A DNA stretch of 64,000 bases from Pseudoxanthomonas composti (GCF_004122095.1 NZ_SAWZ01000008.1:1-64000), one strand, 5' to 3'. Positions 10,276-19,493 are shown, counted from the first letter of the stretch. Program-made: numbers and translations. The notes: a model not told the origin generated them from the sequence alone.

Positions 10276-10644
10276 GGTCCGACGTGCCGGGAAGAAGCAG
10301 CTGCGGTCACCGCAGGGCCTGCCCGGCGAACGCGCGCCGCTCAGCAGGGCCGTGACGCATGCCTGGGACTGTCGTTGCGGCAAGGAGCAGGACCACTGGA
10401 GGATGGGCCACGCTTGATAGCCGCCGCTTTGCACATGCGTGAGGTGCGGTAGACGTCCCGGCGTAGTGGCGCCCGAGCGCGTGCGTGCGATCCGGCCGCG
10501 CGGCGTCGGAGGCGGGGAGGGCGGTGAGGCCCGGTCACATCGCCCAGGCCGGGCTGCGCCATGGGCGCAAGCGAAGCCCTGCGGACATGGCCAGCGTGGC
10601 GCTGTTCCAGGCGCGGCCCGCCGCTTGGGCCTGGTGCCCTGACG

Positions 10645-10675
10645 CGCCAACGCCCGCGCGAGGCGGGCGTTGGCG
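10645..10675 (-). terminator. Hairpin downstream of chemoreceptor gene
   Basis: Perfect 13-bp stem (CGCCAACGCCCGC and its complement), 25 nt past the stop at 10701. Stem sequence and distance to the stop match the hairpin at 2105-2135. No T-tract. Confidence 0.6.
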
Positions 10676-10700
10676 GTGGAACGTGGATGCGGGGCCGGGC

Positions 10701-12950
10701 TTAGAACTCGGCCCACTCCGCTTCGTGTGCCGTCGCGCTGGCGGTGGCCGTCGCGGCCCGACGCGGCGCGGCGGGCTTGCGTGCGGGCACGGGCTTGCGC
10801 ACGGGCACGGCGGCAGGCCGGGCCGCGGACGGCGTCGGCACGGGCGCGGCCGCCACCGCCTGGTCGAGCCTGAACGCGGCGATGGCGCTGGCCAGGTGGC
10901 TGGCCTGCTCCTCCATCGCCCGCGCCGCGGCCGAGGCTTCTTCCACCAGCGCGGCGTTCTGCTGGGTGGTCTCGTCCATCTGCACCACGGTCTGATTGAC
11001 CTGCTCGATGCCCGAAGCCTGTTCCTGCGAGGCCGCGGAGATCTCGCCCATGATGTCGGTGACCCGCTGTACCGAGGTGACCAGCTCTTCCATGGTCTTG
11101 CCGGCCTGGCCGGCCAAGGCCGAGCCGTCGGATACCTTGGACACCGAGTCCTCGATCAGGCCCTTGATCTCCTTGGCGGCATTGGCGCTGCGCTGGGCCA
11201 GGGTGCGCACCTCGCTGGCCACCACCGCGAAACCACGGCCCTGTTCGCCAGCGCGCGCGGCTTCCACGGCGGCATTGAGCGCCAGGATGTTGGTCTGGAA
11301 GGCGATGCCGTCGATGACGCTGATGATGTCGGCGATCTTGCGCGAGGAGGCCTCGATCTCGCCCATGGTCACCACGACCTGGCCGACCACGCTGCCGCCG
11401 CTGGCGGCGACCTGCGCGGCGCCCACGGCCAGCTGGTTGGCCTGTCGCGCGTGCTCGGCGTTCTGCTTGACCGTGGAGGTCAGCTCTTCCATCGAGGCGG
11501 CGGTCTCTTCCAGGTTGGCGGCTTGTTGCTCGGTACGGCGCGAGAGGTCGTCGTTGCCCGAGACGATCTCGGACGCGGCGACATTGATCGCGCCGGAGGC
11601 GTGCTGGATGCGGCCGACGATGTCGGTCAGCTGTGCCACCGTGGCATTGGCATCATCGCGCATGGCGGCAAACACACCATGGAAGTCGCCTTCCATGCGC
11701 TGAGTCAGGTCGCCGTCGGCGATGGCGCGCAGCAATGCCGAGACCGCCTCCAGGCTGTGGTCGGCCGTGGCCATCAGGCGGTTGAGGTCGGACACCATCA
11801 CGCCAAAGTCGTGCTGGAAGGCGGCCTCGTCGCCGCGGGCGGTGAAATCGCCGTCGGCGGCCGAGGCGGCCAGGCGCTTGATCTCGGTGTTGATCGCCAG
11901 CAGGCTGGCCTTGGCCGCGTCCATCGACTCATGCAGCACGGCGCGCGAGCCCGGCAGGCGGCGCGCATCGCGGCGCAGGTCGCCCACGGCGTACTCGTTG
12001 AGGATGGCGACCGCTTCGACGATGGCGTCCAGGTGCTCGAACATCATGGTGTTCACGCCCTTGGCCATCTCGCCATACACGCCGGGGAAATCCTCCGGCA
12101 TGCGGTGCGAGATGTCCTCGGCTTCGTGCTTTCTCACCATGACCTTGGTTTCGGTCGAATAGCGCTCCAGGGTCTGCACCATCTGCCGCAGGGAGACCAG
12201 CATCTGCCCGGCCTCGTCGCGGCTTTCGTAGTCGGTGCGGACCGACAGGTCGCCGTTGGACACGCCGCGGATGGCCGCCAGGGCCTGGCCGATGGGGCGG
12301 GTGACCGAACGGCTGATGGCGAAGGACAGACCCACCGCCAGCAAGGTCAGCACGAAGATGATGGCCACGGTGGTGGTGCGGGTCGCGGCCAGGCGCGCGT
12401 CGGACTCGAGGATTTCCGCGTCCATGTTGTCGCTGTTGAAATTGGCCAGCGCGATGACCTGGGCGAACAGGTCGCGCCGCAGCGGGCGCGACTCCTCATC
12501 GGAGATCTTCTGCGCACCGGCCACGTCGCCGCCTTGCACGGCCTGGCTCAGGCGCTGGTTGGCGTCCAGGTAGCCGGTCAGTACTTTCTTGACGCCAGCG
12601 AACATGCCGGCTTCCTTTTCGCCGGAGATGGTCTTCTCGTACGCGGTCAGGTCGTCCTGGATTTCGCCGCGCATCTTGTCCATGCGGGCGACGTAGTCGG
12701 CCACCGCCTCGGGATCTTCGTGGCGGGCGATCTGGGCCAGCTCGTAGGTGCGCAGTTCGCCCAGGTCCGAGCGCAGCTCGCCCAGGGCCTCGACCGCCGG
12801 CACCCAGAACGTGCTCAGGCGAGTGAGCTCATCCCTGGACTGGTTGACGCGGGCGATGGTGAAGATGCCAAGGCCGACGGTCATCGCCACGACCACGGTG
12901 AAAGCCAGGGCCAGCTTCCGGGAAATCTTGAGATGGGTGAACCAGTTCAT
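10701..12950 (-). CDS. Methyl-accepting chemotaxis protein, helical-bundle sensor
   Basis: 749 residues. TM1 about 11-31, helical periplasmic domain (about 32-188; INQ-type four-helix bundle, [17 protein letters not shown]), TM2 about 190-210, HAMP chain ([35 protein letters not shown]) and the signalling hairpin. C-terminus AEWAEF, again xWxxF after an Ala/Pro-rich linker of about 40 residues. The start at 12950 (MNWFTHLK) is the first ATG before TM1. It lies 175 nt downstream of cheA (13126-15111), with a GGCCG/CGGCC hairpin between them, and may be the last gene of the STAS-cheY-cheA operon, hence the likely input of that system. Confidence 0.95.
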   Translation of the reverse strand: MNWFTHLKISRKLALAFTVVVAMTVGLGIFTIARVNQSRDELTRLSTFWVPAVEALGELRSDLGELRTYELAQIARHEDPEAVADYVARMDKMRGEIQDDLTAYEKTISGEKEAGMFAGVKKVLTGYLDANQRLSQAVQGGDVAGAQKISDEESRPLRRDLFAQVIALANFNSDNMDAEILESDARLAATRTTTVAIIFVLTLLAVGLSFAISRSVTRPIGQALAAIRGVSNGDLSVRTDYESRDEAGQMLVSLRQMVQTLERYSTETKVMVRKHEAEDISHRMPEDFPGVYGEMAKGVNTMMFEHLDAIVEAVAILNEYAVGDLRRDARRLPGSRAVLHESMDAAKASLLAINTEIKRLAASAADGDFTARGDEAAFQHDFGVMVSDLNRLMATADHSLEAVSALLRAIADGDLTQRMEGDFHGVFAAMRDDANATVAQLTDIVGRIQHASGAINVAASEIVSGNDDLSRRTEQQAANLEETAASMEELTSTVKQNAEHARQANQLAVGAAQVAASGGSVVGQVVVTMGEIEASSRKIADIISVIDGIAFQTNILALNAAVEAARAGEQGRGFAVVASEVRTLAQRSANAAKEIKGLIEDSVSKVSDGSALAGQAGKTMEELVTSVQRVTDIMGEISAASQEQASGIEQVNQTVVQMDETTQQNAALVEEASAAARAMEEQASHLASAIAAFRLDQAVAAAPVPTPSAARPAAVPVRKPVPARKPAAPRRAATATASATAHEAEWAEF

Positions 12951-13125
12951 GTGGATCCAATTCGCTAAGGCCGAAGGCGGCCGTTTGAAGCGGGAACCGG
13001 GTTACGGCGGATCCAGTACAGCGTGTGGGGTCTGGAGGTGGCCGGGGCCGGGGCGGACGGGCGGTGAAATGAAAGCCGGCGCCGCATCTGCGTGCGGCGT
13101 CACGAGGCCTGGGCGGTGAGTCCGA

Positions 13126-15111
13126 TCAGGCCGCGATCGGCATGCGCTGGCTGCGCACCAGGCTGCCGATGTCCACGATGAGGGCGACGCGGCCATCGCC
13201 GAGGATGGTGGCACCGGAGATGCCGGCCACACGGCGGTAGTTGCGTTCGATGTTCTTGACCACGACCTGCTGCTGTCCGAGCAGTTCGTCCACTTCCAGG
13301 GCGATCTTCTGGCCATCGCCTTCCACCACCACGATCAGCGGCTCGCCGCCTTCGCGCGGGGTATAGCCGTAATGGCTGGCCAGGGAGAGGATCGGCAGGT
13401 ACTCGCCGCGCACGCGCAGCACGCGCCCGTCCACGCCGACGGTGCCGATCTCGGCATCCTTGGGCTGGAGGGCTTCCAGCACATGGCTCAGCGGCAGGAT
13501 CAGCACTTCCTCGCCGATGGAGATGGTCATGCCGTCCAGGATCGCCAGGGTCAGCGGCAGGCGGATCAGCACGCGCGTGCCGTTGCCCGAGGCGCTTTCC
13601 AGCTGCACTTCGCCGCCCAGGGCCTGGATGTTGCGACGGACCACGTCCATGCCCACGCCGCGGCCTGACAGGTCGGTCACCGCCTCGGCGGTGGAGAAGC
13701 CCGGGGCGAAGATCAGGTCCCAGACCTGCGCATCGCTCGGGTTGTCCGGCACCTGGATCCCGCGCTCGGCGGCCTTGGCCAGGATGCGGTTGCGGTTGAG
13801 GCCGGCGCCGTCGTCGCTGACTTCGATGACGATGTGGCCGCCCTGGTGGGACGCGGCCAGGGTGATGGTGCCGGTCTCGTCCTTGCCCGCGGCGCGACGC
13901 GCTTCCGGCGATTCCAGGCCATGGTCGATGGAGTTGCGCACCAGGTGCACCAGCGGGTCGGCGATCTTCTCGATCAGGCCCTTGTCCAGCTCGGTGCCCT
14001 CGCCGATGGTGCGCAGACGGACCTGCTTGCCCAGGCGGGTGGACAGGTCGCGCACCAGGCGCGGGAAGCGGCGGAACACGGCATCCACCGGCAGCATGCG
14101 CACGCCGATCACCGCTTCCTGCAGGTCGCGGGTGTTGCGCTCCAGCTGTTCCAGGCCGGCCAGCAGGCGCTCGGCGTGAGTCGGGTCCAGGCCGCCGGAG
14201 ACCTGCTTGAGCATGGCCTGGGTGATGACCAGTTCGCCGACCAGATTGATCAGCGCATCGACCTTGTCCACGCTGACGCGGATGGACTCGGCCGCTTCGG
14301 CATGCGCGGCCGGGGTGCCGGTGCCGGGCACGGCGGCCAGCGCCGGCTTGTCGGCGGCGGCGGGCGCGGCGGCCTGGGCGGCGGGGGCGGCAGCTTCGGC
14401 CTTGACCAGGGCGCGCGGCTGGATGTCCAGTTCGCACTCGTCCTCGATCCAGGAGAACACGTCGGTCACCGCCGAACGCGGCACCTTGCCCAGCAGGCCC
14501 AGGTCCCAGGCGATGCAGGCCTGCAGCGGGTCCAGCTGCGCGAACGGCGGCAGTTTCTCCAGCTTGGCCTGCACCTCGATGGGGGCCAGGGCTTCCAGCT
14601 CGCGCAGGACGCGCAGCGGGTCGTTGCCGCTCATGAACAGCGACGGCGCCGGAGTGAAGGCGATCTGCCAGGCCTCCGGCACGTCTTCGGTTTTCTTGGC
14701 CGCGCCGGCGGCCGGCGCAGCGGCGCCGGAGAGCACGGCGTTCAAGCGCGCCTTGACCGCCTCGACCGCGGCCGGATCGGCCGGCTTGCCGGTCTCGCAT
14801 TCGCCCAGCAGGGCGCGCAAGGTATCCACCGAGCCGAGCATGGCGTCGATGGCGGTGGCTTCCAGCGGACGCTTGCCGGCACGGATCTCGTCCAGCAGCG
14901 TTTCCAGCAGATGGGTCATCGCCGCCACGGCGTCGAAGCCGAAGGTGGCCGCGCCGCCCTTGATCGAATGCGCCGCGCGGAACACCGAGTTGATCAGTTC
15001 CGGGTCATGGTTGCCGCCTTCCATCGACAGCAGGCCGCTCTCCATTGCATCGAGCCCTTCGCGGCTCTCTTCGAAGAAGGTGGCGTGGAAGCGTTGCAGG
15101 TCCATGCTCAT
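13126..15111 (-). CDS. cheA: Chemotaxis histidine kinase CheA (second system)
   Basis: 661 residues. HPt domain with phospho-accepting H48 in AAHSIKGGAATFGF; a central region (about 140-235) that could be P2 but is unlike the other CheA here; dimerisation helices (SIRVSVDKVDALINLVGEL); ATPase with HLVRNSIDHGLE (N box), DDGAGLNRNRI (G1), FAPGFSTAE (F box) and GRGVGMDVV (G2); C-terminal CheW-like regulatory domain (LTLAILDGMTISI to the end). All catalytic motifs are intact. The start at 15111 is chosen over M3 by convention. It follows a CheY-like gene (64 nt gap) and a STAS gene, and precedes a receptor. It lacks the DDEFE...LHG motif present in the CheA at 20724-22496. Confidence 0.95.
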   Translation of the reverse strand: MSMDLQRFHATFFEESREGLDAMESGLLSMEGGNHDPELINSVFRAAHSIKGGAATFGFDAVAAMTHLLETLLDEIRAGKRPLEATAIDAMLGSVDTLRALLGECETGKPADPAAVEAVKARLNAVLSGAAAPAAGAAKKTEDVPEAWQIAFTPAPSLFMSGNDPLRVLRELEALAPIEVQAKLEKLPPFAQLDPLQACIAWDLGLLGKVPRSAVTDVFSWIEDECELDIQPRALVKAEAAAPAAQAAAPAAADKPALAAVPGTGTPAAHAEAAESIRVSVDKVDALINLVGELVITQAMLKQVSGGLDPTHAERLLAGLEQLERNTRDLQEAVIGVRMLPVDAVFRRFPRLVRDLSTRLGKQVRLRTIGEGTELDKGLIEKIADPLVHLVRNSIDHGLESPEARRAAGKDETGTITLAASHQGGHIVIEVSDDGAGLNRNRILAKAAERGIQVPDNPSDAQVWDLIFAPGFSTAEAVTDLSGRGVGMDVVRRNIQALGGEVQLESASGNGTRVLIRLPLTLAILDGMTISIGEEVLILPLSHVLEALQPKDAEIGTVGVDGRVLRVRGEYLPILSLASHYGYTPREGGEPLIVVVEGDGQKIALEVDELLGQQQVVVKNIERNYRRVAGISGATILGDGRVALIVDIGSLVRSQRMPIAA

Positions 15112-15175
15112 GGCGTTGCGTATCCGAAGCGGGTGGTGGGCGGCTCAGGTCGGGCGAAGGGCCTGGGTGCGGCGG

Positions 15176-15541
15176 TCAGGAAATGACTTTCTGCACCGTG
15201 GCGATCAGCTGGTCCGGATTGAAGGGCTTGACCAGCCAGCCGGTGGCGCCGGCGGCCTTGCCTTCGGCCTTCTTGTCCGCGGCCGACTCGGTGGTCAGCA
15301 TCAGCATCGGGGTGAACTTGTAGTCCGGCAGGCCACGCAGCGCACGGATCAGCGAGATGCCGTCCATGTTGGGCATGTTGACGTCGGTGACCACCGCGTT
15401 GAAGCGCTGGCCCTGGGCGCGGCTGAGCGCGACCTGACCGTCTTCGGCTTCTTCGACGGCGAAGCCGGCGGAGGTGAGGGCGAAGGAGACCATCTGGCGC
15501 ATCGACGCCGAATCGTCCACTACCAGGATGCGTGCGCTCAT
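15176..15541 (-). CDS. CheY-like single-domain response regulator
   Basis: 121 residues, receiver domain only. Acid pocket D9-D10, phosphorylation site D53 (VVTDVNMPNMD), switch T about 83-84 (MLTTES), lysine in LVKPF. No output domain. Start ATG at 15541 overlaps the stop of the STAS gene by 4 bp (ATGA), so the two are translationally coupled. Its partner is most likely the CheA encoded immediately downstream. As there is a separate flagellar-type CheY at 23120-23512 next to CheZ, this one may be a phosphate sink or may signal to a different target; which one cannot be told from sequence. Confidence 0.92.
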   Translation of the reverse strand: MSARILVVDDSASMRQMVSFALTSAGFAVEEAEDGQVALSRAQGQRFNAVVTDVNMPNMDGISLIRALRGLPDYKFTPMLMLTTESAADKKAEGKAAGATGWLVKPFNPDQLIATVQKVIS

Positions 15542-15849
15542 GCGGCGTTCTCCGTTGCAGCTTGTTTGTCGTGGTCAGGGGAGGAAAGCCCCAGCGTCTG
15601 CGCAAGGCCCAGGGTGCGGGCGGCATTGCGCAGGGTGTCGCTGCAGGCCGAGAAATCGGTGGCGTATCCCGCCTCGCGGCGACTGCGCACAAAGGCGCAC
15701 AGCACCTGCATTGATGCGGTGTGCACGCGCGCGACCTCGCCGCCATCCAGGGACAGGGCCGTGGCCTGTTCCAGATGAGGGGACAAGATCTGCTTGAGTT
15801 CGGCGCTGGCCTCGATGCCGAGGTCTTCGCCCAGTGTCAGGATGCTCAT
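15538..15849 (-). CDS. STAS-domain protein (anti-sigma-antagonist-like)
   Basis: 103 residues. A single STAS fold: ILTLGEDLGIEASAELKQ at the start, a central strand/turn LDGGEVARVHTASMQVL and the following long helix. The position of the regulatory Ser/Thr of SpoIIAA-like proteins (usually D-S/T-x-G) reads H-T-A-S here (T44, S46), so phosphoregulation is possible but the usual Asp and Gly are absent. It heads the operon STAS, cheY-like, cheA, receptor, behind a sigma-28-like promoter. No anti-sigma kinase is seen nearby; a role as adaptor or switch in the second chemosensory pathway is inferred. Confidence 0.85.
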   Translation of the reverse strand: MSILTLGEDLGIEASAELKQILSPHLEQATALSLDGGEVARVHTASMQVLCAFVRSRREAGYATDFSACSDTLRNAARTLGLAQTLGLSSPDHDKQAATENAA

Positions 15850-15879
15850 CTCACGTCCGCAAACGAGGGGTCAAACCCA

Positions 15880-15906
15880 ATAACGGCGATGGTGGGACGA
15901 TCTTTA
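15880..15906 (-). promoter_or_regulatory. Candidate sigma-28 (FliA) promoter
   Basis: Minus strand: TAAAGATC, 11 nt, GCCGTTAT, ending 30 nt upstream of the STAS start. This is the best of the five candidates: intact TAAAG core, consensus spacing and suitable distance to the gene. Confidence 0.6.
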
Positions 15907-15957
15907 GGGGCAAATGACGATCGTGTTGGGCACGTGACACCGCGGCGATCACACCAG

Positions 15958-16395
15958 CGTAGGGTGGACAACGCGCAGCTTGTCCACCAAGGCGCCGGTG
16001 CCGGACGAGCATGGGCCCAGCGCCCGGTCGTTCGTTTCGCGGCGATGGTGGATGAGAAGAGCGTCATCCACCCTACGAGGTCTCACGGCAGACGTAGGGT
16101 GGACAACGCGCAGCTTGTCCACCAAGGGCGTCGGTGCCGGTCAAGCATGAGCCACGCACCGCGGTCGCTCGTTTCGCGGCGATGGTGGATGAGAAGAGCG
16201 TCATCCACCCCACGAGGTCTCACGGCGGGCGTAGGGTGGACAACGCGCAGCTTGTCCACCAAGGCGTCGGTGCCGGTCAAGCACGGGCCAGGCGCCCCGG
16301 TCGTTCGTTTCGCGGCGATGGTGGATGAGAAGAGCGTCATCCACCCTACGTCGGGCGGACAACGCGAAGCTTGTCCACCGCGCGCCGGTGTCGTC
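15958..16395. repeat. Tandem palindromic repeat block (REP/BIME-like)
   Basis: Three near-identical units begin at 15958, 16093 and 16230, with a diverged fourth at 16349. Each unit carries two different perfect palindromes: GTGGACAA/TTGTCCAC (8-bp stem, 8-nt loop) and GGTGGATGA/TCATCCACC (9-bp stem, 8-nt loop), preceded by CGTAGG or CCTACG tags. The block fills the space between parP and the STAS operon. No protein-coding gene is supported here. Confidence 0.88.
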
Positions 16396-16416
16396 CGTTC
16401 TGCCACGACCCGCTTG

Positions 16417-17742
16417 TCAGCTCGGCCGTTCCAGCAGCGCGCAGGCGTCGAGCAGGATCACCGGGCCGCTGGCGTTGCGCTGGCGGCTCACGCCCAGGAA
16501 CATCGGATCGCCCGAGCGGCCGATGCGGGCGTGCTCGGGCGGTTCGATCTGGCCTTCGCGCAGGGTGATGACGTCATCCACCGCCGAGACCATCAGTCCC
16601 AGCGTGTCGCCCTGTTGTTCCAGCACGACGATGCGGGTGGCCGGCTCGTGGGTGATCGAGGTCAGCCCCAGACGGATGCCCAGGTCGATCACCGGCACCA
16701 CCAGGCCACGCAGGTTCATCACGCCCAGCATGGCGCGGCCGGTGCCGCGCATGGGCAGCAGCGGCACGGGCACCATCACTTCCTGCACCTTGAGCAGCTC
16801 CACCGCGTAGTGCTGGCCGCTGCAGCGCAGGTGCAGCCAGCGGCTGCTCTGCTCGGTGGGCGCGTGCTGCTTGGGTTCGGGCGTGGTGGACAGCGAAGGA
16901 TGCCAGGGCTGCGGCGCGGTGGAAGGCGCACGCGCGGCCGGGCGCGCGGGCACCGCGGCCGGGGTCGGCACCGCGCGGGCCACCGGGGCCGGTGCGACCG
17001 GTGCGGGCGCTGCGACCTCGGCGACGGCCGGCAGGGCGACGGCGCCCGGCGCGGCGGCGCCATGCAAGGTATCCAGCAGGGATTCGAATTCGTCGTCGGT
17101 GATCATGTCCGCCGGCACCGGCGCGACCACGATGCCCGGCGCCGCGGCAGGTGCCGGCGCGGGGCTGGCCTGGGCCACGGCCGGCAGCACGCCTGCGCCC
17201 GGTGCGGCGGCACCGTGCAGGGTGTCCAGCAGCGACTCGAACTCGTCGTCGGTGATCATGTCCGCAGGCAGCGGCGTGGCCACGATGCTCGGCGCAGGCG
17301 CAGGCGCAGAACTGGCCTGGGCGACGGCCGGCAACGCGCCCGCGCCCGGCGCGGCGGCGCCGTGCAGGGTGTCCAGCAGGGATTCGAATTCGTCGTCGGT
17401 GATCATGTCCGCGGGCAGCGGCGTGGCCACGATGGCGACCGCCGCGGGCGACGGTGCCGGGGCCTGCGGCGTGGTCGCCACCGGCGCCTGCGCTGCAGCC
17501 GGGGCCGGCACCGGCTCCGCTTCCACGAAGCTTTCCGGCGCGGCCACGGCGGTGGCCAGGGCCGGGGAAATCACGGCGCGCGGCTTGGGCTTCCTGGGCC
17601 GGGCCGGCTTGGCCGCGCGCGCCGGGGCGTCGGCCGCTGGTGCCGCCACGGCCACGGGCGCGGCGACGGCGCGCGGTGCCTCGACGACCGGCGAGCCGCC
17701 CAGCAGCGCATCCATGTATTCGTCGATCACCACGGCGTTCAC
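16417..17742 (-). CDS. parP: ParP-like CheW-domain coupling protein with triple motif repeat
   Basis: 441 residues. N-terminus VVIDEYMDALLGG, then a long Ala/Pro-rich linker, then three 49-51-residue repeats each containing ADMITDDEFESLLDTLHG (motifs near 115-124, 164-173, 215-224), and a C-terminal CheW-like domain (about 300-441, RWLHLRCSGQHYAVELLKVQEV). ParP proteins use such a domain to insert into chemosensory arrays and bind the ATPase ParC for polar placement. Start is GTG at 17742, with GGAGGAAA 5 nt upstream, overlapping the parC stop by 4 bp; the longer ATG frame would run back through parC. The CheA at 20724-22496 carries one copy of the repeat motif. Confidence 0.88.
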   Translation of the reverse strand: MNAVVIDEYMDALLGGSPVVEAPRAVAAPVAVAAPAADAPARAAKPARPRKPKPRAVISPALATAVAAPESFVEAEPVPAPAAAQAPVATTPQAPAPSPAAVAIVATPLPADMITDDEFESLLDTLHGAAAPGAGALPAVAQASSAPAPAPSIVATPLPADMITDDEFESLLDTLHGAAAPGAGVLPAVAQASPAPAPAAAPGIVVAPVPADMITDDEFESLLDTLHGAAAPGAVALPAVAEVAAPAPVAPAPVARAVPTPAAVPARPAARAPSTAPQPWHPSLSTTPEPKQHAPTEQSSRWLHLRCSGQHYAVELLKVQEVMVPVPLLPMRGTGRAMLGVMNLRGLVVPVIDLGIRLGLTSITHEPATRIVVLEQQGDTLGLMVSAVDDVITLREGQIEPPEHARIGRSGDPMFLGVSRQRNASGPVILLDACALLERPS

Positions 17743-18563
17743 GCGGTTTCCTCCACGTCGGCCGCGGCGTCGATGGCGGCCTCGCCCGGCGCCGGTTCCA
17801 GCACCTGGCCTTCGGCAGCCAGGATCCAGTCCAGCGCGTGGCGGTAGGCGCTCATCGCCCGGCCGGGCAGCACGCCGGGGTGCGCAGCCACCAGCTGGTC
17901 GGCATTGCTCAGGCGGGTATCGACCGGGATCGGCTGGTTCCAGACCTTGCCCTGGTACTCCTCCTGCATCTGCTGGAAGGTCTCGTTGCTGGCGCGGGTG
18001 CGGCGGTCGAACATGGTCGGCAGCACCGACACCGGCAGCGGACGCTTGCGCGAGCGCTCGACCATCTCGGCGGTGCGGCACATGCCGGCCAGGCCGTACA
18101 GCGCCAGCGGCTCGGTCTGGGTGGGCACGATCACGCGGTCGCAGGCGGCAAGCGCATTGATCATCAGCAGGCCCAGGGTGGGCGGGCAGTCCAGCAGGAT
18201 GGCGTCATGGGTCTGGCCGTGGCGCTGCAGGGCCTGCGACAAAGCCAGGCCCAGGCCCGGCTGGTTGGCGCTGCGGCGCTCCAGAGTGGCCAACGCGGTC
18301 TGCGCGCAGACGTAGTCCAGGTTGGGGACTTCGCTGTGGCGGGCCACTTCGGCCAGCTCCAGCGGCGGGGTGGCGAACAGATCGGCCACGCCCTGCGGCT
18401 GCGGCTCGGACGGCACGCCGAAGGCGCGCGTGAGCGAGGCATGCGGGTCCAGGTCGATCAGCAGCACCTTCTGTCCGCGCTCGGCCAGCGTCCGGCCCAG
18501 CGACAGGGTGGTGGTGGTCTTGCCCACGCCGCCCTTCTGGTTGGCGATTGCCCAGATACGCAT
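17739..18563 (-). CDS. parC: ParA-family ATPase, chemotaxis-array positioning ParC
   Basis: 274 residues. Deviant Walker A KGGVGKT (residues 10-16), Walker A' LLIDLDPHASLT, Walker B-like ILLDCPPTLGLL; a MinD/ParA-type ATPase without an N-terminal DNA-binding domain. Lying between motD and parP in a che cluster, it fits ParC, which segregates and anchors chemosensory arrays at the pole. Start ATG at 18563 overlaps the motD stop (TGATG); its own stop overlaps the GTG of parP. Tight packing suggests one motC-motD-parC-parP transcript, probably continuing from cheA. Confidence 0.9.
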   Translation of the reverse strand: MRIWAIANQKGGVGKTTTTLSLGRTLAERGQKVLLIDLDPHASLTRAFGVPSEPQPQGVADLFATPPLELAEVARHSEVPNLDYVCAQTALATLERRSANQPGLGLALSQALQRHGQTHDAILLDCPPTLGLLMINALAACDRVIVPTQTEPLALYGLAGMCRTAEMVERSRKRPLPVSVLPTMFDRRTRASNETFQQMQEEYQGKVWNQPIPVDTRLSNADQLVAAHPGVLPGRAMSAYRHALDWILAAEGQVLEPAPGEAAIDAAADVEETA

Positions 18564-19477
18564 CAGTTGACTCCTCGCGAGACGTTGGACACCGCGCCTG
18601 CCGCCGCGGTGGCGGTCGGTGCGGGCCCGGTAATGGGGGCCGGCGCGCCATCGGGCGCGGCCAGGATGATCAGGACCACCCGCCGGTTGCGGTTGCGCCC
18701 TTCCTCAGTGTTGTTGTCGGCACGGGCGCGGAATTCTCCATAGCCCACCACCGCCAGACGATCCGGGGTGATGCCGTTGCTCATGAACAGATGCACCACG
18801 CTGGCCGCGCGGGTGGCCGACAGCTCCCAGTTGGAGGGGAACTGCACGGTGTGGATCGGCTGGTTGTCGGTATAGCCTTCCACCCGCACCGGGTTGGGTG
18901 TGTCGGCCAGCACCGTGGCCAGCTTGGACAGCACGTCCTGCGCGCCGCGATCCAGCGTGGCCGAGCCGGCCGGGAACAGGATGTCGCTGTTGATCTCCAC
19001 TTCCAGCCACAGATCGCCCTGGCGTACGTTGACCAGCTGCCTGGCCACCAGCGAGGACAGCGCATCGGTCAGGCGGCCGGCGATGCCGCCGAGCTGCTGC
19101 TGCGCCTGCTGCACCATCTGCGGATCGCTGACCTGCATCGGCGAGCCCATGCGCAGGCGCGAGGCCAGCAGGGTCGGGTCGGTGACCAGGGCCGGGGCCG
19201 AGGAGCCGTTGCGGATGCCAGTCTTGATCGGCGTGGGCCGGTCGAAGTTGGAGCCCTGCACCTGCGAGTTGCCGACCTGCACCGGGTTGATGGTGCGCGG
19301 GGCGCCGCCGAAGGCCGCCGTCAAGGAATCGGCGACCACGCGGTACTTGCCCTCGTTGACCGAGGAAATGGCATACATGACCACGAAGAAGGCCAGCAGC
19401 AGCGTCATCAGGTCGGCATAGGGAATGGCCCAGGCCTCGTGGTTGACGTGATCTTCGTGCTTGCGTCTGCGCGCCAT
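18563..19477 (-). CDS. motD: Flagellar stator protein MotD (MotB family)
   Basis: 304 residues with start at 19477 (MARRRKHEDH), which has GGAG 9 nt upstream; the ATG at 19492 has none. One membrane helix (about 16-38) carries the proton-binding aspartate D22 in PYADLMTLL. A plug/linker follows, then a periplasmic OmpA-like peptidoglycan-binding domain (LFPAGSATLD, VEGYTDNQPI, LSATRAASVVHLF, GYGEFRA, NRRV). With MotC it forms the peptidoglycan-anchored stator. Placed 16 nt after motC. The MotC/MotD pair is the second stator type of pseudomonads and the usual one beside cheA in this group. Confidence 0.94.
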   Translation of the reverse strand: MARRRKHEDHVNHEAWAIPYADLMTLLLAFFVVMYAISSVNEGKYRVVADSLTAAFGGAPRTINPVQVGNSQVQGSNFDRPTPIKTGIRNGSSAPALVTDPTLLASRLRMGSPMQVSDPQMVQQAQQQLGGIAGRLTDALSSLVARQLVNVRQGDLWLEVEINSDILFPAGSATLDRGAQDVLSKLATVLADTPNPVRVEGYTDNQPIHTVQFPSNWELSATRAASVVHLFMSNGITPDRLAVVGYGEFRARADNNTEEGRNRNRRVVLIILAAPDGAPAPITGPAPTATAAAGAVSNVSRGVN

Positions 19478-19493
19478 GCCGTAGGCTCCCATC

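Larger units (their letters stand above)
9963..10700. other. Long non-coding stretch between two receptor genes
   Basis: About 740 nt without a convincing gene. It holds the hairpin of the upstream receptor (10645-10675), a sigma-28-like promoter (10249-10275) that would give a leader of roughly 280 nt for the receptor at 9962, and a second loose -10-like word (GCCGATAC, 10202-10209, no good -35). A short stem (GGAGC/GCTCC) lies about 30 nt before the start. I recognise no riboswitch; ORFs here lack homology-like features. Confidence 0.6.

Noticed and set aside
10273-10716. Minus-strand ORF of 147 residues, similar in sequence to an ORF start near 2176
   Set aside because: The resemblance comes from the shared hairpin DNA behind two receptor genes. 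Arg/Pro-rich, no domain.
15958-16395. CRISPR array
   Set aside because: Units are 135-137 bp with palindromes inside, not 25-40 bp repeats with unique spacers. No cas genes.
17742-18081. ATG start at 18081 for the CheW-domain protein (554 residues)
   Set aside because: Would overlap parC by about 340 bp in another frame; the GTG at 17742 has a strong ribosome site and the usual 4-bp coupling.
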